This document shows positions 1-6,733 of a stretch of DNA of 27,455 nucleotides, piece by piece (the first letter of the stretch is position 1; each line of letters starts with the position of its first letter). The notes beneath the pieces are model-generated. The model was not told the origin of the DNA. It did no database searches and saw nothing but the letters and a program-made list of their open reading frames with translations. The DNA lies in contig DASYXA010000069.1 of assembly GCA_035935465.1 (NCBI GenBank), positions 1-27,455 on the forward strand, written 5' to 3'. Source of the DNA: UBA4735 sp035935465 (GTDB taxonomy: Bacteria > Chloroflexota > Limnocylindria > P2-11E). The translations under genes and the position numbers were made by a program.

Positions 1-402
1 GTCCCGGTACATCCGGATCTCTTCGACGATGACATTGCGCTCGGATTCGACGTCGGCCTCCCGCAGCAGCGGCGCGCGGACCATATCGGCGACGACGTCG
101 AGCGCGAGCAGGTAGTGCCGCGCGGGCACGAACGACGAGAAGACCGTGGCCTCCTTGTCGGTGGATGCGTTCACGGAGCCGCCGACGCCCTCGATCTGCT
201 GGCTGATCTCCGAGGCGCTGGGCCGGTTGGCCGTCCCCTTGAAGACCATGTGCTCGAGGAAATGGCTCGTCCCCGCGTTGGCCTTGGTCTCAGCGCGCGA
301 GCCGACGCCCACGTACACGGCGATCGAGGCCGACCGGGCGTCGGGCATGTCCTTGACCAGCACGCGGACACCGTTCGGGAGGACGACGCGCTCGTATCGC
401 AC
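1..402 (-). CDS. M16 family zinc peptidase, N-terminal part (runs off window)
   Basis: The 134 visible codons encode the start of an insulinase/processing-peptidase-like M16 protein; the rest lies beyond base 1. The inverted zinc motif HFLEH is at residues 47-51: His47 and His51 would bind zinc and Glu50 would be the catalytic base. It is followed by MVFKGT, as is usual in bacterial members. The flanking text (VLPNGVRVLV near residue 7, SEISQQIEGVGG near 64, ERNVIVEEI near 122) matches the family's first beta-alpha domain. The start is taken as GTG at 402, because a TAG lies four codons upstream in frame. It follows the HemB-like gene by 23 nt on the same strand, so co-transcription is likely. 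No clear Shine-Dalgarno is seen. Family certain; substrate unknown. Confidence 0.9.
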   Translation of the reverse strand, partial: MRYERVVLPNGVRVLVKDMPDARSASIAVYVGVGSRAETKANAGTSHFLEHMVFKGTANRPSASEISQQIEGVGGSVNASTDKEATVFSSFVPARHYLLALDVVADMVRAPLLREADVESERNVIVEEIRMYRD

Positions 403-425
403 GCCATGACGCTAGCAGGGCCGGA

Positions 426-1394
426 CTATTCGGCGGCGTTCCACGCTCCGTAGCTGATCACCAGGTCCGCGCCCGCGCGGCGCGCCGCGGCGAGCGTCTC
501 GCGCTCCGCGGCCGGCCCGTCGAGATCCTCCGCCGCGTCGACAAACGCGGCGTGCTCGTCGGCGGTGTGGAACGAGATGAGCGGGCGCCGCGCGATCGGG
601 CGGAGCCCCGCGACGATGTCGAGCGTCGGCGTCCCCGGCTTCACCACGACGGCATCCGCGCCCTCCGCCACGTCGCGCAACACACGCGCGCGTGAGGCGC
701 TCGGATCGTCGGCGGCGAGCAGCGGCACGGCGCGCTCGCGGATCGGCGTGCTCTGCACGAGCAGCCGGTGGAGCGCGTAGAGGCTGCTCTCGAGCTTCGC
801 CATCGCGGCGACCGGGACGTCGTCGTGCTCCCCGGCGAGCGCCCGCCGGAGGGCCGCGACGCTCCCATCGAGCATGCCGGACGGGATGACCAGGTCGGCG
901 CCGGCGCCGGCGTGCGCGACGGCGATCTCGCCGAGCCGGTCGAGGGTGCCGGTCACGTCGGCGGAGCCGTCGCGGAACAGCACGCACTGCCCGTGGTCGG
1001 TGTACGCGCAGACGCAGACGTCGGTCGCGATGCCCAGCTCGGGCACCGCTTCCTTCACCGCCCGGATGGCGCGCTGGACGATGTGGTCGCGATCGCTCGC
1101 GATGTACGCCCGGCTGTCCTTCCGGTCGGTGGCGCCGAACAGCAGGAGGCCCGCGAAGCCCGCGGATGCCGCCGCCCGCGCGTCGCGGACGAGCTCGGTG
1201 AGCGAGAGGCGCTCCAGCTGACCGGTCCCCTCGACCCGTTCGCGGTCCTCGACCGAGGCCGACACGACGACCGGCAGGATCAGCCGCGAGGCGAGGCCGT
1301 CGCCGTGCAGGGCCCGCGTCCACGCGGGATGTTCCGCCAGCGGCCGCCGGGCGACGGTGTCCTGACCCACGTCCTCATGGTAGTCAGGGCGCAC
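426..1394 (-). CDS. Divergent HemB-like (porphobilinogen synthase family) protein
   Basis: The protein (322 aa) has the layout of delta-aminolevulinate dehydratase, the tetrapyrrole enzyme that condenses two ALA molecules. Conserved: the metal-site stretch TDVCVCAYTDHGQC (Cys127, Cys129, Cys137), both active-site lysines (Lys200 in AMAKLESS, Lys252 in VVKPGTPTLD), Arg210 and Tyr315. Changed: the usual PSDMMDGR is PSGMLDGS at 171-178, the Ser of the HVSGE motif is Ala278 (HTADE), and the segment with the second substrate Arg and the YQ pair (about 218-226) is unrelated. It may be a diverged synthase or a paralogue with a shifted reaction. Start is GTG at 1394; GTG at 1370 is also in frame and would leave more room for promoters, since a divergent gene begins 14 nt away. 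M16 lies downstream on the same strand. Confidence 0.75.
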   Translation of the reverse strand: MRPDYHEDVGQDTVARRPLAEHPAWTRALHGDGLASRLILPVVVSASVEDRERVEGTGQLERLSLTELVRDARAAASAGFAGLLLFGATDRKDSRAYIASDRDHIVQRAIRAVKEAVPELGIATDVCVCAYTDHGQCVLFRDGSADVTGTLDRLGEIAVAHAGAGADLVIPSGMLDGSVAALRRALAGEHDDVPVAAMAKLESSLYALHRLLVQSTPIRERAVPLLAADDPSASRARVLRDVAEGADAVVVKPGTPTLDIVAGLRPIARRPLISFHTADEHAAFVDAAEDLDGPAAERETLAAARRAGADLVISYGAWNAAE

Positions 1395-1408
1395 TACGAT
1401 CCGCCGCG

Positions 1409-2389
1409 GTGGGCATCAAGCGCCTCGGACCGCCGTTCGCAGCGCTCCTCGCCGTATCGCTCGTGGCGTCGTTCCCGCAGCGCGCGCGGGCCGACGACAG
1501 CGGCGCGGCGCTCCCGCCGAAGGCCGACGTGGGGTCGATGCGCCACCTCTGGCAGAGCCTCAACAACTGTGGGCCCGCGGCGGTGGTCATGGCCCTCTCG
1601 ACGTTCGGCATCGACGCCGATCAGGAGGAGGCGCGGATCGCGCTCCGCGGTCCGGACGTCCGGCGCGGGATGGGTCCGGGCGGCGTCGGCCCGTGGGTCG
1701 CGTCGCGGTACGGCCTGCGCTCGGTGTCGCGGCTGAATGGCACGATCGAGCTCATGAAGCACTTCGTCGCGAGCGGCTTCGCGCCGATGGTCACGCAGTG
1801 GCTGCACGATCCGACGATCTCGCGGATCGCGCACTGGCGCACCGTGCGCGGCTACGACGACGACCTCGCGGTCTTCTACGTGAACGACCCGATGCTCGGC
1901 GCGAATGTCCCGCTCCCCTACGCGTGGTTCGACGCGAGCTGGCAGCCGTTCAGCTACCGCTGGATGGTCATCTACCGGCCGGACGACGCGGCGAACGTGC
2001 GGCAGATCGTCGGCCCCGACTGGAGCGAGATCGGGATGCGCGACCGCTTCTACGCGCGCGCGAAAACCGACGCGTATGCCCGGGAGACGAGCGCAGCCTG
2101 GCTGACGTACGGCGAGGCGGCGTATCAGGACGGCTGGTTCGCCGAAGCGGTCGCCGCGTTCGAGCGCGGGATGCAGCTCGGCTCCGCGACCGGCGTGTTC
2201 ACCGTCCGGAGCAGCTACCCGCGGGCCCTCCGCGCGCTCGGCCGCGAGACCGAGGCGAACGCGGCGGCGGCATCATTGGCTGACCTCACCACCACTCCAT
2301 CGGCCGTCGCGGCGTCGCCGGACGGCTTCGCCCTGTTCATCGCCTTCGTTCGCGCGCACCAGAACGACCGGGACGCGCTGACCGAATAG
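1409..2389 (+). CDS. Secreted C39-like cysteine peptidase with C-terminal helical repeats
   Basis: The protein (326 aa) starts with a signal peptide (KR at 4-5, hydrophobic 9-22, likely cut after ARA at 28). Residues about 42-175 form a peptidase C39-like domain: QSLNNCGPA gives Gln49 (oxyanion) and Cys54 (nucleophile), AHWRTVRGYDD gives His142, and VNDP gives Asp160. After it, residues about 215-326 are alanine-rich helices resembling one or two TPR units (YGEAAYQDGWFAEAVAAFERG). C39 domains cut Gly-Gly leader peptides when fused to ABC exporters; free secreted versions like this have no firmly known substrate. Start GTG at 1409 has no good Shine-Dalgarno. It converges on the VapC-like gene with 24 nt between the stops. 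Confidence 0.8.
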   Translation: MGIKRLGPPFAALLAVSLVASFPQRARADDSGAALPPKADVGSMRHLWQSLNNCGPAAVVMALSTFGIDADQEEARIALRGPDVRRGMGPGGVGPWVASRYGLRSVSRLNGTIELMKHFVASGFAPMVTQWLHDPTISRIAHWRTVRGYDDDLAVFYVNDPMLGANVPLPYAWFDASWQPFSYRWMVIYRPDDAANVRQIVGPDWSEIGMRDRFYARAKTDAYARETSAAWLTYGEAAYQDGWFAEAVAAFERGMQLGSATGVFTVRSSYPRALRALGRETEANAAAASLADLTTTPSAVAASPDGFALFIAFVRAHQNDRDALTE

Positions 2390-2413
2390 CGTGCCCGCGA
2401 CGAGCCCGCGGCT

Positions 2414-2857
2414 CTAGCGGATCGCGGCGATCCGGAACCGGCGGTCGAACGGGTCCTCGTAGCGGACGCCCTCGACCACGCGGCCGTGCGGCGCGTCCTC
2501 GGTCAGGACCAGCGGGACCTGCGCGAGCTTTGCCGCGGCCCAGATCAGCGCATCCCACATTGAGAACGAATGTCTGACCGCCCCACGGGCCGCCTCGAGC
2601 GTGACCGCTTGCGTCACCGCGATCACCTCGCACGCCCCCGCGAGGCGCTCGATCTGCTCGAGCGCGCGGGCCGGAGCCATCGGGTCGGGGAGACGCCGAG
2701 TAACGACGACGAAGAACTCGGAAAGGCACTGTGCGCTGAGCACGGCCTGATCCGCGGCGAAAAGCGCATCGAGTGTCGTGAGCGCGAGGTCCTGCTTGCG
2801 TGCGTCACGAGGATCGTGGGCGTAGACGAGGACGTTGGTGTCAACGAGAGCGCGCGT
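2414..2857 (-). CDS. PIN-domain toxin (VapC-like), apparent ACG start
   Basis: The frame encodes a complete PIN domain, a Mg-dependent ribonuclease usually acting as toxin. Counted from codon 2857 the acidic residues are Asp6 (LVDTNVLVYA), Glu47 (QCLSEFF), Asp102 (MWDALIW) and Glu120/Asp121 (TED); length 147 aa is normal. The expected start codon position holds ACG: an in-frame TGA sits directly upstream (2858-2860), no ATG/GTG/TTG occurs before the DTN motif, and GGAG with 7-nt spacing precedes the ACG. The next in-frame GTG (2743) would remove the first catalytic Asp. The gene overlaps the antitoxin by 17 nt, so translational coupling is likely. Either ACG initiates weakly, the toxin is silenced by one transition, or the base is an error. 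Confidence 0.75.
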   Translation of the reverse strand, partial: TRALVDTNVLVYAHDPRDARKQDLALTTLDALFAADQAVLSAQCLSEFFVVVTRRLPDPMAPARALEQIERLAGACEVIAVTQAVTLEAARGAVRHSFSMWDALIWAAAKLAQVPLVLTEDAPHGRVVEGVRYEDPFDRRFRIAAIR

Positions 2858-3119
2858 TCACCCGCTCCACGTACAGGTCGTCGCGCCGCCAGGTCCGGCC
2901 CGTCTGGGGCACCGCGGCGCGACGCTGGCGAAGGATGTAGGCACGGGCGGCTCGCCAGAGGTGAGGTTCACTGACTGTGGCGTTCGCGCCGCGCTCGAGC
3001 GCATCGATCCCGCGACGGACGAGCTCAGCCTCGCTGACCCCGGTCTCCCGCGCTCGCCGCTTCAATGACCGGTCCTGTCGTGCCTCGATGTAGACCTGCT
3101 TGCGGATCATCCTGCGCAT
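2841..3119 (-). CDS. Ribbon-helix-helix antitoxin (VapB/CopG-like)
   Basis: This 92-aa basic protein has an N-terminal ribbon-helix-helix: KQVYIEARQDRSLKRRARE (about 7-25) supplies the beta strand and first helix, then GVSEAELVRRGIDAL gives the turn and second helix. The C-terminal tail RTWRRDDLYVERV is typical of antitoxins that wrap a PIN toxin. Such proteins bind their own operator as dimers and neutralise the toxin. It lies upstream of, and overlaps, the PIN gene. ATG at 3119 is 8 nt after a good -10 box, so the mRNA may be leaderless; a second ATG at 3110 (MIRKQVYIE) is an alternative start. Fold and pairing are secure, the exact VapB subfamily is not. Confidence 0.85.
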   Translation of the reverse strand: MRRMIRKQVYIEARQDRSLKRRARETGVSEAELVRRGIDALERGANATVSEPHLWRAARAYILRQRRAAVPQTGRTWRRDDLYVERVNARSR

Positions 3120-3136
3120 ACATCGGAATATACATC
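3118..3136. repeat. Direct repeat, candidate antitoxin operator
   Basis: ATACATC occurs at 3118-3124 and again at 3130-3136, a 12-nt period. The pair spans the -10 box and presumed start site of the toxin-antitoxin operon. Ribbon-helix-helix antitoxins usually bind short repeats in this position to repress their own promoter; the assignment as operator is inference. The rest of the gap to 3241 shows nothing recognisable. Confidence 0.4.
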
Positions 3137-3154
3137 AGCCCCCTCTGGCATCAA
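3127..3154 (-). promoter_or_regulatory. Predicted promoter of the vapBC-like operon
   Basis: On the minus strand TTGATG (3154-3149) is followed after 16 nt by TATATT (3132-3127), five of six matches to a -10 box. The predicted transcript start falls at about 3119-3120, at the antitoxin ATG. The AT-rich patch stands out in GC-rich surroundings. Confidence 0.5.
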
Positions 3155-3241
3155 GGCACTGGTGTTGGAACTGACGATGAGCGCTCCAGCGCACGTGACG
3201 CCATCGCCCAGCGGCGCGACGGCGGGCGGCGCCTCGTCCGT

Positions 3242-4426
3242 CTACGACCGCGAGGCGAACACCTCGCGCGCGCGTAGCAGGCGCTCGCCGGCCTCGCGCA
3301 GCAGGTCGTCGGTCTTGCAGAAGGTGAACCGGATCAGGTCGCGCCCGAGCTCCGGACGCGAGAAGAAGGACGAGCCGGGCACCGCGGCGACCCCGACCTC
3401 CGCGACCAGCCGCCGCGCGAAGGTCACGTCGTCGCCGGCCCCGAACTCGGAGATGTCGCACAGGATGTAGTACGCGCCCTCGGGCAGCCGCGGCTTGAAG
3501 CCGGCGCGGCCGAGCGCGGCGAACAGCGTGTCGCGCCGCTCCCGGTAGTGCGCCGAGAGCTCGCGGTAGTACGGAGCGCCGAGGCTCAGGCCCGCGGCCA
3601 CCGCCTCCTGGAGCGGCGCGGGCGCGCCCACCGTGACGAAGTCGTGGATCTTGCGGATCCCGTTCGTGAGCCGCGGCGCCGCGACGATCCACCCGACGCG
3701 CCAGCCGGTGACCGAGAACGTCTTCGACGCGCCCGAGATCGTGACCGTGCGCTCGGCCATCCCGTCGAGCGTCGCGATCGGGATGTGCTCACCGGCATAA
3801 CGGATGTGCTCGTAGATCTCGTCGGTGACGGCGATGACGTCGTGCTCGCGGCAGAGGCCGGCGATGTATTCGAGCTCGTCATGCGTGAAGATCCGGCCGC
3901 TCGGGTTGTTCGGCGTGTTGACGATGATCGCCTTCGTCCGCGCGTTGAACGCCGCGCGCAGCTCGTCGGGGTCGAACGTGTACGCCGGCGCGCGCAGGGG
4001 CACGAACACCGGCGTCGCCCCGCAGATCGCGGCGTCCGGGCCGTAGTTCTCGTAGAACGGCTCGAGGACGACGACCTCGTCGCCCGGATCGACGATCGCA
4101 AGGAGCGTCGAGACCATCGCCTCGGTCGACCCGCAGGTCACGGTGAGCATCGTCTCGGGGTCGATCGTCATGCCGTAGGTCTCGGCGTAGCTCCTCGCGA
4201 GGCCGTCGCGCAGCGACGCGCTGCCCCAGGTGATCGCGTACTGATTGATGTCCGCGTCGATCGCGCGCTTCGCGGCGTCCTTGAGCAGGTCGGGCGCCGG
4301 GAAGTTCGGGAACCCCTGGGCGAGGTTGATCGCGCCGTGCGTGGCGCACAGGCGCGTCATCTCGCGGATCACCGATTCGGTGAAGCCCTCGGTGCGGGCG
4401 GCGAGCGCGCGCGTGGAGACCTTCAA
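3242..4426 (-). CDS. PLP-dependent class I/II aminotransferase
   Basis: The protein (394 aa) is a full-length fold-type I aminotransferase. Lys235 in SGASKTFSVTGWRVGW would bind PLP; Asn174 (TPNNPSG), Asp202 and Tyr205 (TDEIYE) and Arg243 are cofactor contacts. The N-terminal INLAQGFPNF and the TVTCGSTEAM stretch are typical of the kynurenine/methionine/aspartate aminotransferase branch (KAT, YbdL) that moves an amino group to a 2-oxo acid. The substrate cannot be read from sequence. It is the last gene of a three-gene operon; its ATG overlaps the stop of the dehydrogenase by 4 nt. The pairing of a transaminase with a 2-hydroxyacid dehydrogenase suggests an amino acid > 2-oxo acid > 2-hydroxy acid route, which is inference. 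Confidence 0.9.
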   Translation of the reverse strand: MKVSTRALAARTEGFTESVIREMTRLCATHGAINLAQGFPNFPAPDLLKDAAKRAIDADINQYAITWGSASLRDGLARSYAETYGMTIDPETMLTVTCGSTEAMVSTLLAIVDPGDEVVVLEPFYENYGPDAAICGATPVFVPLRAPAYTFDPDELRAAFNARTKAIIVNTPNNPSGRIFTHDELEYIAGLCREHDVIAVTDEIYEHIRYAGEHIPIATLDGMAERTVTISGASKTFSVTGWRVGWIVAAPRLTNGIRKIHDFVTVGAPAPLQEAVAAGLSLGAPYYRELSAHYRERRDTLFAALGRAGFKPRLPEGAYYILCDISEFGAGDDVTFARRLVAEVGVAAVPGSSFFSRPELGRDLIRFTFCKTDDLLREAGERLLRAREVFASRS

Positions 4427-5391
4427 TACCCGATGGCCCGGTCGACGAGGTTGAGGAGCGGCTCGCCGGCCTTGAACCGGCGCACGTTCTCCGTGACGAG
4501 CGCCAGGCTCCGCTCGCGCACCCTCGGCGACGAGTTCGAGATGTGCGGGGTGAGGATCGCGTTGTCCAGTGACCAGAGCGGACTGGTCGCGGGCAGCGGC
4601 TCCGTCTCGAAGACGTCGAGCGCCGCGCCGCCGATCCGCTTCTCCGCCAGCGCTGTCGCGAGCGCGGCCTCGTCGACGATCGGTCCCCGCGCGATGTTGA
4701 TCAGCCAGGCGGTCGGCTTCAGCCCGCGGAGGACGTCGGCGGACACCAGGCCGCGGGTCTGCGGCGTGAGCGCCGCGGTCACGGCGAGGTAGTCCGCCTC
4801 GCGCGCGACCTCGGCGAACCGGTCGGTCGACACGATGCGCTCGACGCCGTGGGGCGGCGGCGTCCCGTCGCGGCGCGTCGCGTCGCGACGCACGCCGATC
4901 ACCCGCATGCCGACCCCTCCGGCGAGCCGGGCGAGCTCTCCGCCGATGCTGCCCAGGCCGAGGATCACGAGCGTCGCGTCACGGAGCTCCGCATGGGGCA
5001 CCTCGCGCTGCCACTCGTGACGCGCTTGCGCGGCGAGGTGCTCGGGAACCCGTTTCGCGGCGGCGAAGATCATCGCGATGACGTGCTCGGCGATCGGTAC
5101 GTCGTACGCGCCGCTGTTGTTCGTGAGCTGCACGCGCTCGTACTGCGCCAGCTCGGGCACGTGCCGGTCCACCCCGGCGGAGAACGTATGGACCCAGCGC
5201 AGCCCCGGTGCGCCGGCGAGCACCGCGCGCAGCCGCTCGGCGCTGAAGCCGCCGAACGCGGCCTCGGCATCCGCGGCCACGCCGAGCTCGTCGCCCTGCA
5301 CGGCGACGATCCGGTCCCCGGGCAGCGCGGCGCGGAGGGTGTCCGCGCTCGGCATCGACGCCCAGTTGCCGAACACCGCGATGGTCGTCAC
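4423..5391 (-). CDS. D-isomer specific 2-hydroxyacid dehydrogenase
   Basis: This 322-aa NAD(P)-dependent enzyme would interconvert 2-oxo acids and D-2-hydroxy acids. The nucleotide-binding loop is GLGSIG at 145-150 and the catalytic residues are Arg235 (NIARGPIVDE), Glu264 (FETEPLP) and His283 (TPHISNSS). The N-terminal half has the usual catalytic-domain motif WVHTFSAGVD (66-75). The start is GTG at 5391, overlapping the NUDIX stop as GTGA and giving the normal family length; the frame stays open far upstream, but that part overlaps the NUDIX gene and shows no homology. It is the middle gene of the operon. GhrA/glyoxylate reductase-like or phosphoglycerate dehydrogenase-like roles are both possible. 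Confidence 0.9.
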   Translation of the reverse strand: MTTIAVFGNWASMPSADTLRAALPGDRIVAVQGDELGVAADAEAAFGGFSAERLRAVLAGAPGLRWVHTFSAGVDRHVPELAQYERVQLTNNSGAYDVPIAEHVIAMIFAAAKRVPEHLAAQARHEWQREVPHAELRDATLVILGLGSIGGELARLAGGVGMRVIGVRRDATRRDGTPPPHGVERIVSTDRFAEVAREADYLAVTAALTPQTRGLVSADVLRGLKPTAWLINIARGPIVDEAALATALAEKRIGGAALDVFETEPLPATSPLWSLDNAILTPHISNSSPRVRERSLALVTENVRRFKAGEPLLNLVDRAIGY

Positions 5392-5999
5392 TGGTAGACC
5401 GCCTGCCTCGGGGGCGCGGTCGCGTCGCGCAGCATCGACCGCTGGAGCACGCTCATGTCCGCCGGCGGGTCCGCCGGATCCACGAGCCGGACCTCGAGCG
5501 ATTCGTTCGACGCCGTCGCCGCGCCGCCGGTCACGCGCGCGCGGAACAGGCAGATGTAGAACTGGTACGGCGACACGCTCGCGAAGCGCTTGTTGTCGTA
5601 GACGCCCACGAGCCGCTCGAGCTCGGCCTCGAACCCGGTCTCCTCGTTGAACTCGCGCAGCGCGTTCTCCGACGGCGGCGAGCCGATCTCCGCGTACCCG
5701 CCCGGGAGCGCCCAGCGCCGGTTGTCCGCGCGCTGGATGAGCACGGCCCGACCGCCGGCGTCGAACGCGGCGACGCTGCAGCCGATCTTGGGCGTCGGGA
5801 TGCCGATGTCCGGGAGGTACGGCCGATCGGGCGTGAAATCCGCGGCGATCGTGAGGGCGGCCATCGCCTCGGCGATCGCGAGCATCCGTTCGTACCGATC
5901 GGTGTCGTAGGCGCTCGGCGCGTGCAGCAGACCGGTCTTCGCCATCCCGCCGAGCTCGTGCGCCCAGAACCGCAGCTGCTCCGACGGGGGGATCTGCAT
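5388..5999 (-). CDS. NUDIX hydrolase with N-terminal helical domain
   Basis: The 203-aa protein has an N-terminal helical region (1-65, with KTGLLH and RYERMLAIAEAMAAL) as in ADP-ribose-type NUDIX hydrolases, then a NUDIX fold. The box spans 100-123: GGYAEIGSPPS...REFNEETGF. The metal-binding Glu116, Glu119 and Glu120 are kept, but the usual Glu of GX5E is Ser107. Such enzymes cleave nucleoside diphosphates linked to another group, for instance ADP-ribose. It is the first gene of the operon leading into the dehydrogenase and aminotransferase. Start ATG at 5999 lies 23 nt from the divergent DUF554 gene, so the two promoters must overlap. Substrate unknown. Confidence 0.87.
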   Translation of the reverse strand: MQIPPSEQLRFWAHELGGMAKTGLLHAPSAYDTDRYERMLAIAEAMAALTIAADFTPDRPYLPDIGIPTPKIGCSVAAFDAGGRAVLIQRADNRRWALPGGYAEIGSPPSENALREFNEETGFEAELERLVGVYDNKRFASVSPYQFYICLFRARVTGGAATASNESLEVRLVDPADPPADMSVLQRSMLRDATAPPRQAVYQ

Positions 6000-6022
6000 C
6001 GTGCTCGCATACTAGCCAGCCG

Positions 6023-6733
6023 ATGTGGGCCACCGGGACGCTCCTCAATCTCGCGACCGTGCTGGTGGGTGGGCTCAGCGGCACGCTCCTCGGCGACCGG
6101 CTCCCGCCGCGCCTCCGCGACAACGTCGTTGCGGGCGTCGGGCTGTTCGTCCTGGTCATGGGCGCCAAGTTCGCGGTCGACACGGCGAGCCTGCTGTACC
6201 TCTTGGGCGCGATCCTCATCGGCGGGGTCATCGGGTCGCTGGCCGGCATCGAGCGGCGGCTCAACGAGCTCGGCGCGGCCATCCAGCGGCGCTTCGCGGC
6301 GCCCGGCCGGACGAGCACGGTCGCGGAGGGCTTCGTGACCGCGAGCATCGTGTTCTGCGTCGGCCCACTGACCTTCCTCGGCGCGATCCGGAACGGCCTG
6401 TCCGGGGACGCATCCCTCCTGGCGATCAAGAGCGTCCTCGACGGGTTCACCGCGATCGCGTTCGCCGCGACGCTCGGCTGGGGCGTGCTCCTGTCCCTCG
6501 CGGTCATCCTCGTGTACCAGGGCGGACTCGCCGCCGGCGCGTCGGCCTTCGCGGGACTGCTCTCGGACGCGCAGCTTCGGGAGATGAGCGCGGTGGGCGG
6601 CCTGCTGATCGTCGGCGTAGGGTTGAAGCTGCTCAAGATCCGGGACGTGCAGGTGGCCGACTACCTTCCCGCGATCGCGGTGGCCCCGCTGCTCGTCGCG
6701 GCGGTGGCGGCATTCGGAGGTGGCAGCAGATGA
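6023..6733 (+). CDS. DUF554 family membrane protein
   Basis: A 236-aa integral membrane protein with about seven hydrophobic segments. The family signature is clear: FCVGPLTFLGAIRNGLSGD followed by IKSVLDGFTAIAFAATLGWGV, and an N-terminal GTLLNLATVLVGGLSGTLLG. DUF554 (YdfK-like) proteins are widespread and poorly characterised; possible transport is only suggested by topology. Start ATG at 6023 is the first in frame after a 23-nt divergent spacer. Its stop overlaps the ATG of the threonine aldolase gene (ATGA), so both are likely translated from one mRNA. Confidence 0.85.
   Translation: MWATGTLLNLATVLVGGLSGTLLGDRLPPRLRDNVVAGVGLFVLVMGAKFAVDTASLLYLLGAILIGGVIGSLAGIERRLNELGAAIQRRFAAPGRTSTVAEGFVTASIVFCVGPLTFLGAIRNGLSGDASLLAIKSVLDGFTAIAFAATLGWGVLLSLAVILVYQGGLAAGASAFAGLLSDAQLREMSAVGGLLIVGVGLKLLKIRDVQVADYLPAIAVAPLLVAAVAAFGGGSR

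Noticed and set aside
2414..2743. GTG at 2743 as start of the PIN protein (109 aa).
   Set aside because: It would remove the DTN motif with the first catalytic Asp, which is encoded intact upstream in the same frame.
5392..6636. Upstream extension of the 2-hydroxyacid dehydrogenase frame to 6636, giving 737 codons.
   Set aside because: The extension overlaps the NUDIX gene and part of DUF554 and has no homology. GTG at 5391 gives normal length and a GTGA overlap.
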